Shown here one piece after another: positions 43,159 to 51,084 of a stretch of 64,000 nucleotides of DNA (position 1 is its first letter; every line of letters begins with the position of its first letter). The notes under the pieces are model-generated. The model saw only the letters and a program-made list of their open reading frames with translations. It did not search any database and was not told the DNA's origin. The position numbers and the translations under genes were made by a program. Source of the DNA: UBA3478 sp965662045 (GTDB lineage Bacteria > Bacteroidota > Bacteroidia > Flavobacteriales > Flavobacteriaceae); assembly GCA_965662045.1 (NCBI GenBank), contig CBFIGE010000008.1, positions 1-64,000 on the forward strand, in the 5' to 3' direction.

Positions 43159-43942
43159 AGAAAAAATACACGAAGTAATATTTGAGGCTGACACTCCCTT
43201 AGGCAGATTATTCGACATTGTATTAATCATATTGATTCTCAGTAGTCTTGTTACTGTGATGTTAGAGAGTGTTGAAAGCATCAACGCACAATTCCAAGAT
43301 ATTTTTAAAGTCATTGAGTGGAGCATCACTGTATTTTTTAGTGTTGAATATGTTTTAAGAATCGTTTCAGTTAAAAAACCAAAAGCCTACATCTTCAGTT
43401 TTTATGGTATTATTGACTTACTTGCTACCCTACCCCTTTATATCTCTCTATTCACAACTGGGTATCACGCCTTGATTACAGTTCGCACACTTAGGCTTTT
43501 GCGAATCTTTAGAATTCTTAAAATTGTACAATTTACAAGCGCCGCATCACATCTTGGCCAAGCCCTGAGAGCCAGCAGAATCAAAATTCTAGTTTTTATA
43601 TATACAGTATGTATTTTGGCAATTTTATTAGGTACTTTGATGTATATCATAGAACCAGAAAGCTCAGGTTTTAGCAGTATACCAAGATCAATCTATTGGA
43701 CCATAGTCACTTTAACGACGGTAGGTTATGGCGATATAGCTCCTCAAACCCCTCTAGGACAATTCATTGCAACTATGGTCATGATCTTAGGATACGGTAT
43801 TATTGCTGTACCTACAGGAATCGTAACTGCCTCTCTGAATCAGAAATTTAGCAAACAAAACACCCAAGCCTGCAGAAACTGCAGTGTGGAAGGTCATGAA
43901 GATGATGCACAATTCTGCTTTAAATGCGGAGATGAATTATGA
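43148..43942 (+). CDS. Ion transporter (K+ channel type) with C-terminal zinc ribbon
   Basis: A 264-residue six-helix channel. S4 is arginine-rich (TVRTLRLLRIFRILKIVQF), and the pore filter reads TLTTVGYGDIAP. The tail CRNCSVEGHEDDAQFCFKCGDEL has two C-x2-C knuckles and is a likely zinc ribbon. An upstream ATG at 43067 lies deep in the exonuclease gene and gives a Lys/Ser-rich leader unlike channel N-termini, so I start at TTG 43148 (LKIREKIHEVIFEADTP), where family members begin. It overlaps the miaA start by four bases and the exonuclease by 11. Confidence 0.85.
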   Translation: MKIREKIHEVIFEADTPLGRLFDIVLIILILSSLVTVMLESVESINAQFQDIFKVIEWSITVFFSVEYVLRIVSVKKPKAYIFSFYGIIDLLATLPLYISLFTTGYHALITVRTLRLLRIFRILKIVQFTSAASHLGQALRASRIKILVFIYTVCILAILLGTLMYIIEPESSGFSSIPRSIYWTIVTLTTVGYGDIAPQTPLGQFIATMVMILGYGIIAVPTGIVTASLNQKFSKQNTQACRNCSVEGHEDDAQFCFKCGDEL

Positions 43943-45336
43943 AAACACTTCTATGTATCTCTGGCCCTACTGCATCAGGTAAAACAAGCTTAGCGATTGA
44001 TCTTGCCAAAACCTACCAAACAGAAATCATCTCGGTCGACAGTCGACAATTTTATAAAGAAATGAGCATTGGTACAGCCGTTCCCAGTGAAAGCGAATTA
44101 AAAGAGGTCAAGCACCATCTTATACAGCACAAATCAGTCAGTGAAGTTTACACCCTGGGGGATTTTATTCAAGGAGCGAGAACAATCTTAGATTCTTTAT
44201 TTATATCACATGAATTTGTCGTGGCTGTTGGAGGAAGTGCCTTATTTATGGATGCCCTAATTAACGGCATTGATGACTTTCCTACCATAGCGCCTAGTAT
44301 TAGGCACGATCTTAGCACCCAACTGCAAAAAGAGGGACTTAAACCTCTGCAAGATGAATTAAAGCAAAAAGACCCTAAATACTTTGATAAAGTTGATGTC
44401 AACAATCCCCATAGACTCATAAGAGCGCTTGAAGTATGTCGAAGTAGCAACAGTCCTTATTCAAGTTTTTTGAATAAGTCTTCAAATAAACTACCCTACA
44501 GAATTTTTCATTTTGGGATTGAGATAGAACGAGAGCTTTTATATAGTAGAATTAATGAACGTGTTGATTTAATGGTTAATAACGGACTCTTTACAGAAGT
44601 TCAACGATTAGTTCAGTACAAAGAATTAAACCCTTTAAATACAGTAGGTTATAAGGAAATATTATCGTTTTTAGAAAATCAAATAAGTCGGAGAAATGCC
44701 ATTGAAGAAATCAAAAAAAACAGTCGACGATACGCTAAAAGACAATTAACTTGGTACCGTAAAAACGAAAATATTCATTGGGTTGGTTTTGAGATGTCAA
44801 GAAGTCAACAACTCCAAAAAATTAAATCCCGTATAGAAAATAAGAGCAAAATTGTGATTTTAACCGGAGTGAGCGGCGTGGGCAAAACCTTTTTGGGACA
44901 AAAATTATCCGAATTAACAGCGATTCCGTTTTCAGATGCAGATGACTTTCACCCCGAAGCCAACAAACAAAAAATGAAGTCAGGTATACCACTTAATGAT
45001 CAGGATAGACTACCATGGCTACAAGACCTCAACACACATATCAAAAAGAGTGAAACAACACATGGATTAATACTCGCCTGTTCGGCCTTAAAACATGAAT
45101 ACCGAATAATTCTTGAAAAAAATTTAAAGAACAAAATAAATTGGGTTTGTTTAGAAGCAAATGCTGAAGTAATCCAGGCGCGACTTGAAGAACGAAAAAG
45201 TCACTTTATGCCCGCAAGTTTACTACAAAGCCAATTAGACGCTTATGAGCCATCCGAAGATGCATTGCACTTAAATACAGAAGAATCAGTTGAAGCGTTG
45301 TGCAATGCGGTATTATTTGAACTATACGGAACTTAA
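43939..45336 (+). CDS. miaA: tRNA dimethylallyltransferase MiaA fused to GntK-type gluconokinase
   Basis: A 465-residue bifunctional-looking protein. Residues 1-295 are MiaA, which puts dimethylallyl on A37 of tRNAs: P-loop GPTASGKT 9-16, DSRQFYKEMSIGTAVP 35-49, VGGSALFMDALI 97-108, and NTVGYKEI with RRYAKRQLTWYRK at 263-275. Residues 304-465 are a complete gluconate kinase: P-loop GVSGVGKT 310-317, DADDFHPEANKQKMKSGIPL (333-352), RLPWL, and LACSALKHEYR 379-389. No stop or frameshift lies between the parts. Normal MiaA has about 300 residues and GntK about 165, so this is a full-length fusion. ATG overlaps the channel gene's stop. Confidence 0.92.
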   Translation: MKTLLCISGPTASGKTSLAIDLAKTYQTEIISVDSRQFYKEMSIGTAVPSESELKEVKHHLIQHKSVSEVYTLGDFIQGARTILDSLFISHEFVVAVGGSALFMDALINGIDDFPTIAPSIRHDLSTQLQKEGLKPLQDELKQKDPKYFDKVDVNNPHRLIRALEVCRSSNSPYSSFLNKSSNKLPYRIFHFGIEIERELLYSRINERVDLMVNNGLFTEVQRLVQYKELNPLNTVGYKEILSFLENQISRRNAIEEIKKNSRRYAKRQLTWYRKNENIHWVGFEMSRSQQLQKIKSRIENKSKIVILTGVSGVGKTFLGQKLSELTAIPFSDADDFHPEANKQKMKSGIPLNDQDRLPWLQDLNTHIKKSETTHGLILACSALKHEYRIILEKNLKNKINWVCLEANAEVIQARLEERKSHFMPASLLQSQLDAYEPSEDALHLNTEESVEALCNAVLFELYGT

Positions 45337-45339
45337 GAA

Positions 45340-46047
45340 CTATTTAGGACTTACAACAAGGCGAAATCCCTCACCGTGAATGTTAAGTATTTCAACCTTT
45401 TCGTCTTTTTTAAGGTATTTGCGCAGTTTGGCGATATACACATCCATACTTCTAGAAGTGAAATAATTATCGTCTCTCCATATTTGAGTTAATGCAAGTT
45501 CTCTTGGCATTAAATCGTTTAGATGAAGTGCTAGCAATTTTAGCAACTCATTCTCTTTAGGTGATAACTTAATAGGCTCCTCTCCAGAATGACTTAAAAA
45601 TCTCAATTTACTATTGAGCTGAAAATTTCCAATCTCAAATTCAAACTGTTTAGATTGAACAGATTGATTAGTAATTGACTTTCGTTCTAATATAGTTTTG
45701 ATCTTTACCAGCAAAACTTCAGAATCAAAAGGTTTATTCAAATAATCATCTGCTCCTGCTTTATATCCCTCCAAAACATCCTCTTTCATTGTTTTGGCCG
45801 TTAAAAATATTATAGGAACATGCTGATTCTGTTGTCTAATTTCACGAGCAAGTGTAAAGCCATCTTTATAAGGCATCATGACATCTAATATACAGACGTC
45901 ATACTCCTGTTTTTTAAACTTTTCAAAACCCTCCATACCATTTTTAGCCAGCACAACTTCGAAATTATTCATTCCTAAATAGTCCCTTAAAACAATTCCA
46001 AAATTGGGATCGTCTTCTACTAATAATATTCTTCTTTTTTCTTCCAT
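45340..46047 (-). CDS. OmpR/PhoB-family response regulator
   Basis: A 235-residue regulator with a receiver domain (about 6-120) and a winged-helix DNA-binding domain (about 140-232). The phosphoacceptor is D55 in CILDVMMPYKDG, with acidic EDD at 11-13 and the LNKPFDSEVL switch lysine near 107. LTQIWRDDNYFTSRSMDVYIAKLRKYL is the recognition region. It is the partner of the kinase encoded 11 bases upstream; the pair resembles RprY/RprX of Bacteroidota. Convergent with the miaA fusion gene. Confidence 0.94.
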   Translation of the reverse strand: MEEKRRILLVEDDPNFGIVLRDYLGMNNFEVVLAKNGMEGFEKFKKQEYDVCILDVMMPYKDGFTLAREIRQQNQHVPIIFLTAKTMKEDVLEGYKAGADDYLNKPFDSEVLLVKIKTILERKSITNQSVQSKQFEFEIGNFQLNSKLRFLSHSGEEPIKLSPKENELLKLLALHLNDLMPRELALTQIWRDDNYFTSRSMDVYIAKLRKYLKKDEKVEILNIHGEGFRLVVSPK

Positions 46048-46058
46048 AGGTATAAGTT

Positions 46059-47645
46059 TTAAGTCAAAGGGAATTTTACAAAAAATATACTACCCTTTCC
46101 TTTTTCACTTTCTACAAAAATTGAGCCATTATGTAAATCAACTATGTGTTTCGCGTAAGAAAGACCCAAACCATGCCCCTTAACATTGTGTATATTGCCT
46201 GTATGTTCACGGTAAAACTTTTCAAATATTTTCTTTGAAACAGCTTTTGTCATACCCATTCCGTAGTCTTCAATTCTAATAACTACAGAACGGTTTTCAT
46301 TATAGGTTTGAATTCCAATATATAATTCTTGCTCAGAGTACTTAACCGCATTATCAAGAATATTGACAATAAGATTCGTCAAGTGATGTGCATTACCTTT
46401 TATGATATCTTGATCTGCTATTAATTTTTTTTCAAGAAGACCTTTTCTGTGGTCGATAAGCAGTTCGACATGAACAACAGCCTCTGAAATAATTTCGTGA
46501 ATGCTCAATTCTTCTTTTTCAACTTCGAACTGTCTTTTTTCCAACTTAGATATTTGAAGAACGTTTTCTACTTGAGCGTGCATTCTTTTATTTTCATCTC
46601 TAATCATTTGCAAATACCGATCGAGCTTTTCTTTATCTGAAGAAATGATAGGATTTTTAATCGATTCAACCGCTAAGTTGATAGTCGCAATAGGTGTTTT
46701 AAATTCATGCGTCATATTATTGATAAAATCACTTTTAATTTCAGAAATTCTCTTTTGTGTGACTAATTGATATATTGATATGACAAAAACTATAATAATG
46801 ATTGTGGTAAAAATGAAAGAAAGGGATACAAGGCTTGCAATTTCAGACAACAGAAATTCTTTTCGATCTGGAAAAAACAAAGCTAAAGTATAGTCTGTCA
46901 TCCCTTCACTATCTTTAAATATTGGACCCTTGTATAAATTTTCGCTTTTAAAATCAAATTGCTCACTTCGAACCAATGTTGGAAACTGCATACTTTCAAC
47001 TCCAAATTCAAAGCTCGAATCAATACCTCTATTTTTCAATTCACTTTCAATGGCTTGATACAAATCTTCGACTTCAATTCTATTATGAACAGGAATAGTT
47101 TTAGCCGCTTCCATGAAAACATCATCATATTGCGCTTTCTCCATTTTGGTTAATCCTCCGATCTTCTCTAAAACCTCAACAGGCTCTAAATAGGTTTCAT
47201 TGTTATCTAGAGAAGAACTGGCCTTAAAGATTCGCTTTGTTCTAGTAGAAGTGTAATTATAAATAGTCGATGTGTCACGAATGAGCTGACCCGTATCGTC
47301 AAGAAAGGTAGATGGCATATCGTAGCCCTCTTTCAAAATACCATGAGAATAAAAAAGTATTTCCTCGTCTGTAAGGCTTCTGTCGATAAAAAAGAAATTC
47401 TGGATTTGTTGTGATTGCGGATTTCCAATACTGTCGATCAAAAAAGCGAGTTTATCGTAATATCTTTTTCGCTCCTTAGCTTCTACATTTTCAGCAGTTG
47501 AATTTAGAACATCAGATATAACATTGGAAAACTCTTCTGACTTAGAATTGAATGCCGTTTGCATCCAATACACTTGAACGACAACAATACCGGCAAGAGC
47601 TAGACACATCAACCCTATGGTATACGAAAACCACTTTTTGTTCAT
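46059..47645 (-). CDS. Sensor histidine kinase
   Basis: A 528-residue membrane sensor. TM1 is about 7-29, a periplasmic sensor region of some 240 residues follows, and TM2 is about 271-296. HisKA has H313 in NMTHEFKTPIATI. HATPase_c has NILDNAVKY (N box), EDYGMGM (G1), and GHGLGLSYAK (G2). It should phosphorylate the adjacent regulator. The size and order match RprX-like kinases of Bacteroidota; signal unknown. TATATTTG lies just upstream. Confidence 0.94.
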   Translation of the reverse strand: MNKKWFSYTIGLMCLALAGIVVVQVYWMQTAFNSKSEEFSNVISDVLNSTAENVEAKERKRYYDKLAFLIDSIGNPQSQQIQNFFFIDRSLTDEEILFYSHGILKEGYDMPSTFLDDTGQLIRDTSTIYNYTSTRTKRIFKASSSLDNNETYLEPVEVLEKIGGLTKMEKAQYDDVFMEAAKTIPVHNRIEVEDLYQAIESELKNRGIDSSFEFGVESMQFPTLVRSEQFDFKSENLYKGPIFKDSEGMTDYTLALFFPDRKEFLLSEIASLVSLSFIFTTIIIIVFVISIYQLVTQKRISEIKSDFINNMTHEFKTPIATINLAVESIKNPIISSDKEKLDRYLQMIRDENKRMHAQVENVLQISKLEKRQFEVEKEELSIHEIISEAVVHVELLIDHRKGLLEKKLIADQDIIKGNAHHLTNLIVNILDNAVKYSEQELYIGIQTYNENRSVVIRIEDYGMGMTKAVSKKIFEKFYREHTGNIHNVKGHGLGLSYAKHIVDLHNGSIFVESEKGKGSIFFVKFPLT

Positions 47646-47649
47646 GTCT

Positions 47650-47657
47650 CAAATATA
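47650..47657 (-). promoter_or_regulatory. TAnnTTTG box before the sensor kinase gene
   Basis: TATATTTG on the minus strand ends four bases before the kinase ATG, with no well-placed -33 element. It may drive a very short leader, or be chance. Confidence 0.3.
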
Positions 47658-47847
47658 CTTGTACAAATTAACTTCGACCCTTACTTTAACTTCGCCTTAA
47701 GAATTATTGAGCAATTGTTTAATTCCTCACCGCCAAAAATGTAAGCTATGGTAAAACTATTAGACCCCAATAAACAAGTAATGATATGCTGAACTTTCAT
47801 CTGAATATATCTAAATCGATGCAACCCCTTATAAAAAACATACTTGT

Positions 47848-48108
47848 TCAAAAGTCAGGCTTGTAATCAAATCTATTTCCTTTTACAATTTTTAAATTAA
47901 TCACAATGCCATCACAATCTTCAAAAACACTATTGATCTTTTCTATAAGCATCTCCATCATTGGTTCAAAGGCACCATATATTTGGGTAGATAGTGGATT
48001 TTCAAGGATTTGAAAACGACTGTCTCTTATAGAGATTATAAAATTTTTTATAATCAATTCGTAATCGTCATTTAAGGGCATAAGAGTTATTTCAATTGAC
48101 GTATTCAT
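47848..48108 (-). CDS. Thiamine-binding protein, YkoF/MTH1187-like
   Basis: An 86-residue small protein. The segment NPLSTQIYGAFEPMMEMLIEKINSVFED followed by GIVINLKIVKGNR matches the MTH1187/YkoF ferredoxin-like thiamine-binding family, in which the N-P-[LM]-S-T-Q-[IV]-G motif is conserved. Members usually accompany thiamine or hydroxymethylpyrimidine transporters; no such neighbour is visible here. Predicted cytoplasmic. Stand-alone gene with 202 bases before the kinase gene. Confidence 0.75.
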   Translation of the reverse strand: MNTSIEITLMPLNDDYELIIKNFIISIRDSRFQILENPLSTQIYGAFEPMMEMLIEKINSVFEDCDGIVINLKIVKGNRFDYKPDF

Positions 48109-48374
48109 AACAACTAATTTATAGGATAAACATACAATCTCATTCTATTGCTTTTTCAAACAATTTCTTCTTGATTCACTTTGATTTTGGTTTTCCAATT
48201 ACAACAAATCACAAACTAAAAATGAAATTTTAATTCCCATTGAATATAATTTTAAATTCCGAAAAGTAGACGGTATCTAAAAATTAACTTATCGATAATT
48301 AAATTTAGACAAACCACTTGATTTATCTCTTCGAAAGGCTTAAAAACATTAACTTAAAAATTTAACTAACAATA

Positions 48375-48557
48375 ATGAAGTACCTGTTTTTTATTATAAT
48401 GTTTGCCTTCACAATAGCTTGTAAGAATGAAGAAAACTGTATTGAAATATATGACCCAGTTTGTGGTTCCGATGGTATTACCTATGAAAATAGTTGTTGG
48501 GCGGAACGAGCGGGTGTGACTGTAATAGAAGATAAATGTTGCGATTTATGCAATTGA
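48375..48557 (+). CDS. Small Kazal-type inhibitor-like lipoprotein
   Basis: A 60-residue protein. A signal peptide ends in a possible lipobox TIAC (Cys16). The rest fits a Kazal domain: C22-x7-C30-x10-C41, with the hallmark YDPVCGSDGITYENSCWAERAGV at about 26-48, and further cysteines at 55, 56 and 59. Kazal domains inhibit serine proteases by exposing a reactive loop. The last cysteines depart from the canonical spacing, so inhibition is a guess. It would be anchored on the cell surface or periplasmic side. A terminator lies 70 bases downstream. Own transcription unit. Confidence 0.85.
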   Translation: MKYLFFIIMFAFTIACKNEENCIEIYDPVCGSDGITYENSCWAERAGVTVIEDKCCDLCN

Positions 48558-48598
48558 ATACTTTTATTATATTTAGTAAGACTGGAAAATAACATTTG

Positions 48599-48616
48599 TA
48601 ATGTAAATCAAACTAG
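48599..48616 (+). repeat. Short repeat TAATGTAAATCA-n2-CTAG-like, copy 1
   Basis: TAATGTAAATCAAACTAG, 11 bases before a terminator. A copy with 16 of 18 matches lies at 51055-51072, likewise before a terminator. Possibly shared 3' transcript ends. Confidence 0.35.
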
Positions 48617-48626
48617 TCATTAAATA

Positions 48627-48657
48627 AGCCCCTAGCTAACACTAAGGGCTTTTTTTA
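48627..48657 (+). terminator. Terminator after the Kazal lipoprotein gene
   Basis: AGCCCCTAG and CTAAGGGCT form a five-plus-three-base stem with one mismatch and a six-base loop (48627-48650). Seven T residues follow (the last stem base and 48651-48656). It would end the lipoprotein transcript. Confidence 0.8.
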
Positions 48658-49257
48658 TTCTTGATATTTAAGTCTAAATCTCTAACAAAACAGCGTAAAA
48701 ACTCAAGATATAGTACTTAAATTGATTTCATCTTGAAATATTAGCAACTTCAATTGTAACATGTTCAATACTTGAGAATATCGATTAAGTGTACGAAATC
48801 ATCGATGAATTACACTACTTTTAATATCCCAAATCATCAAATCATTTAAAAATGACATTTAAGCCATACATCACGAAATTATCTGAATTGCTAGACAAGT
48901 TGTTTTTACGCTTTGTTTGATAGTGTTTTTTTGGTTAATTGAACACTTGTCTCGTTCGAGGCCGTTATTTAAGTTACCATGTGTTGGTTTCTCCTATTTG
49001 ACGGCCTCTTTTTTTGATATTCATCCTTATAAATTCATCAAAGCAGTCTAACATATAGATTGTAAATCCTAGAATCAGCTATACTGAAGTGTCAACCCAC
49101 TCTACTTTACCAATAGAGTCAATTGCGATAAATCAAAAAACGATTCTACCGATTATTGATGAAAAAAATGAATTTTACTTTACAAAAACGGATTGCGTAC
49201 TGCTTATTACCTTGGGAGTAGAAATAATTTCAAGGTGAATTAAACACTAAGTGAATA
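48658..49257. other. Region without a recognised gene
   Basis: Six hundred AT-rich bases. They contain the structured element at 48893-49015 (listed separately) and one 22-codon frame at 48852-48920. Another stop-free stretch of 59 codons (49059-49238) lacks a good start. I see no conventional gene. Confidence 0.6.
48893..49015 (+). ncRNA. Candidate structured RNA ending in a terminator-like hairpin
   Basis: Several inverted repeats are nested or adjacent. AGACAA (48893-48898) pairs with TTGTCT (48947-48952), and GTGTT (48923-48927) with AACAC (48942-48946), stacking on one side. Then GAGGCCGT (48958-48965) and ACGGCCTC (49001-49008) form a perfect eight-base stem with a 35-base loop, followed by seven T residues. 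No gene lies in front of it after the terminator at 48657. A small RNA is inferred; the length and identity are unknown. Confidence 0.35.
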
Positions 49258-49579
49258 CTACTCTATATTCTTATAGAAATGTATACCAAATAGCAAAAGA
49301 GCTAATGTTACTGAAATTACTTTTACAGGTCTAGGAATTAAAAGATCAAAGTGACTAAATTTTCTGACAGCCAACTCAATGATGTTTACTAGTATTAACC
49401 CAACTGCAATTTTGTAATAAATTTTCTTAATGATCTCAGAAAGATATAGACTGTACTAAATATATAGCCTAAAAAATAATGCTTTAGTTCAGATTCCAAT
49501 GGCTCTTTTTTTCAATTTGATTATTCAAGTCTCATTCACCCTCAAAATACCTCGAGAATTCAGAATGAACATTTTCCAT
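49258..49579 (-). pseudogene. Decayed small membrane-protein gene
   Basis: Reading the minus strand from ATG 49579 gives MENVHSEFSRYFEGE then an in-frame TGA. Continuing in frame gives DLNNQIEKK; one frameshift at the T7 run leads into EPLESELKHYFLGYIFSTVYIFL; a second shift near 49430 leads to EIIKKIYYKIAVGLILVNI and on to VKVISVTLALLLFGIHFYKNIE before TAG at 49258. Two hydrophobic segments remain clear. One stop and two shifts make a functional gene unlikely. It is the first of a row of small minus-strand membrane genes. No family is recognised. Confidence 0.55.
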
Positions 49580-49647
49580 TATCCATCAAAAAATAGCACA
49601 AAACTCCTCCATTAATAATTTTTGTGAACAGAATAATGCTCTTTAGA

Positions 49648-49962
49648 TCACCAGTATCTTCGAGCTCTTCTAAAACAGAAAATTACTAGAAAAACAAAAA
49701 AAACAGGTTTACTGTACATTTCAATTTCTGTTCGATAGTTTTCTAAAAACACTTTTACTTGTGTTAAGTCAATCTGGGATAAATCAATAAGAGGTAGTAA
49801 ATCAAGACTATCCAACAAACCGAATATGCCTAAGAAACCGAAAGTTATCCATACTAGACCTTTAAATCTTGCTTTTTTTTTCGGCTCTCTTTTATTTCCA
49901 AAAATGCTATCAAATAATTTGTTTTTTGTGCCCATATAGGATTCTGTAAATGTTGCTTGCAA
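49648..49962 (-). CDS. Small membrane protein, unknown
   Basis: A 104-residue protein (or 95 if it starts at ATG 49935, MGTKNKLFDSIFGN). A basic segment (KREPKKKARFKG) precedes two hydrophobic stretches, about 33-52 and 86-96, and the end FRRARRYW is very basic. I do not recognise a family. It is followed after 68 bases by a decayed membrane gene and preceded at 28 bases by another two-helix protein. Intact, but adjacent to broken genes, so expression is uncertain. Confidence 0.5.
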   Translation of the reverse strand: MQATFTESYMGTKNKLFDSIFGNKREPKKKARFKGLVWITFGFLGIFGLLDSLDLLPLIDLSQIDLTQVKVFLENYRTEIEMYSKPVFFVFLVIFCFRRARRYW

Positions 49963-49989
49963 TATAAATTATCTTAAGAGACACAGAAT

Positions 49990-50178
49990 TCATTTCTTAT
50001 TCTTCTTGAAATATTTAAAGGCCTTATAGCCCATACCTATGCTAAATACAAGATTAAAGACAACAAGCAAGTAATTGTATTCATATTCTGACAAAGAGGC
50101 CGTTACAGCTCCAAAAAGACATGCAAAACAAGTAGTGACATAAGCAATGATATTGTTCTTGTTAGGATTACTACTCAT
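49990..50178 (-). CDS. Two-helix small membrane protein, unknown
   Basis: A 62-residue protein: polar N-terminus MSSNPNKNN, helix about 10-29, a SEYEYN turn, helix about 36-50, and a lysine tail FKKNKK. The layout (MSxxNK start, two helices, FKK end) resembles the frameshifted gene at 50716-50930, so they may be distant relatives. No function known. Confidence 0.5.
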   Translation of the reverse strand: MSSNPNKNNIIAYVTTCFACLFGAVTASLSEYEYNYLLVVFNLVFSIGMGYKAFKYFKKNKK

Positions 50179-50222
50179 ATTTATTAGTCTATAAAGGTAT
50201 TAATGGATAAATATCTTATTAA

Positions 50223-50579
50223 TCAATTTGTTTTATTTGATTTAACTAAGAAATAAACGAGTGCAATTATTATGTATAAACTCCATAATAGAATAGTTGA
50301 TTTTTTATTATGAATTAGCAGATAACAAATTTGAAATATAAATAAAGAGTATATAGCTTGATTTTTAAAGAATGTCTTGAAAGACACAAGGTAATTTTCT
50401 ATATCAAACTTTTTTCTTTCTTCATCTGTCATGAAATTGTACCCCGCCAATAAAATTTTGGCATTTTCTTTATTTATGAAATGTCCAATTGCGTAATATA
50501 AAGCAGAGACAGAAATAACAGGTATATAAATCGACATTCCTAAATTTAATAAAAATCTAGTATTAATTAAATCGTTCAT
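50223..50579 (-). CDS. DUF3784-like small membrane protein
   Basis: A 118-residue protein from ATG 50579. The sequence NKENAKILLAGYNFMTDEERKKFDI after the first helix resembles the DUF3784 pattern, where a GYN-x-M-x-x-E-E-[RK]-x-[KR]-[YFV]-D stretch links the first and second transmembrane parts. Two further hydrophobic segments follow (SLFIFQICYLLI and LLWSLYIIIALVYFLV). A longer frame to 50663 adds 28 residues that do not look like a membrane-protein start, so I use the internal ATG. Function unknown. Confidence 0.6.
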   Translation of the reverse strand: MNDLINTRFLLNLGMSIYIPVISVSALYYAIGHFINKENAKILLAGYNFMTDEERKKFDIENYLVSFKTFFKNQAIYSLFIFQICYLLIHNKKSTILLWSLYIIIALVYFLVKSNKTN

Positions 50580-50715
50580 AAACCTTGAAAGCTTTCTTAA
50601 GGAACAAAAAATACATTGTGTTATAAGAGAAGACAGGTTAGAAAAAATGGCAGTGCAGTCCACTTACTAGAATATACTCTAAACCCTTTCACATATATTA
50701 AACGCGCTAATTGCA

Positions 50716-50930
50716 TTATTTAGGCTTTTTAAATCTTTCTATCAAGGGGAAACCAAACGCTATAAGCCCCATACAGAAAAAAAAATTGCATCTAACCATT
50801 CTTCTTGAGTCAAATAATCAATTACTAAATATGAAGAAACAACGATACCACCGATTGATAAGTACATATAAAATTTACTTTCTAAAAAACCAGTTGCTCT
50901 CTTATTTTCATATTTATTTTGATCGGACAT
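50716..50930 (-). pseudogene. Frameshifted two-helix membrane protein gene
   Basis: From ATG 50930 the minus strand reads MSDQNKYENKRATGFLES and on through one hydrophobic segment (MYLSIGGIVVSSYLVIDYL) to EEWLDAIFFSVWGL and TAG at 50760. The coding strand there has nine T residues (A9 at 50777-50785). With eight, the frame continues as IFFCMGLIAFGFPLIERFKKPK to TAA at 50716, restoring a second helix and a basic tail. A single-base slip in the homopolymer is the simplest explanation. It may be a pseudogene, a sequencing error, or a phase-variable gene. Confidence 0.6.
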
Positions 50931-51054
50931 TACAATCAGTTTAGATTACATATCAATGTACATTAAAATAATAAGTCTCAAGTCAAGCTAAAGGTCAATT
51001 ATTTTATAATCTAAAAGACTTTGTTAATTTTAAAGAGGCTCGAATACTATATTC

Positions 51055-51072
51055 TAATGTAAATCACTCTAG
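51055..51072 (+). repeat. Short repeat, copy 2
   Basis: TAATGTAAATCACTCTAG, 16 of 18 bases identical to 48599-48616, 13 bases before a terminator. No gene is seen directly in front of it on the plus strand. Confidence 0.35.
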
Positions 51073-51084
51073 CCGAAAACATTG

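Noticed and set aside
48852..48920. 22-codon amphipathic frame (MTFKPYITKLSELLDKLFLRFV) overlapping the structured RNA candidate, as a small toxin
   Set aside because: It overlaps the first stem, has no visible antisense partner and no family resemblance; kept only as a remark.
49059..49238. Stop-free stretch of 59 codons on the plus strand
   Set aside because: No start codon other than an internal GTG and no recognisable pattern; cannot be told from chance.
50711..50944. 77-codon plus-strand open frame
   Set aside because: Antisense to the frameshifted membrane gene, whose translation is far more protein-like; the plus-strand product has no recognisable pattern.
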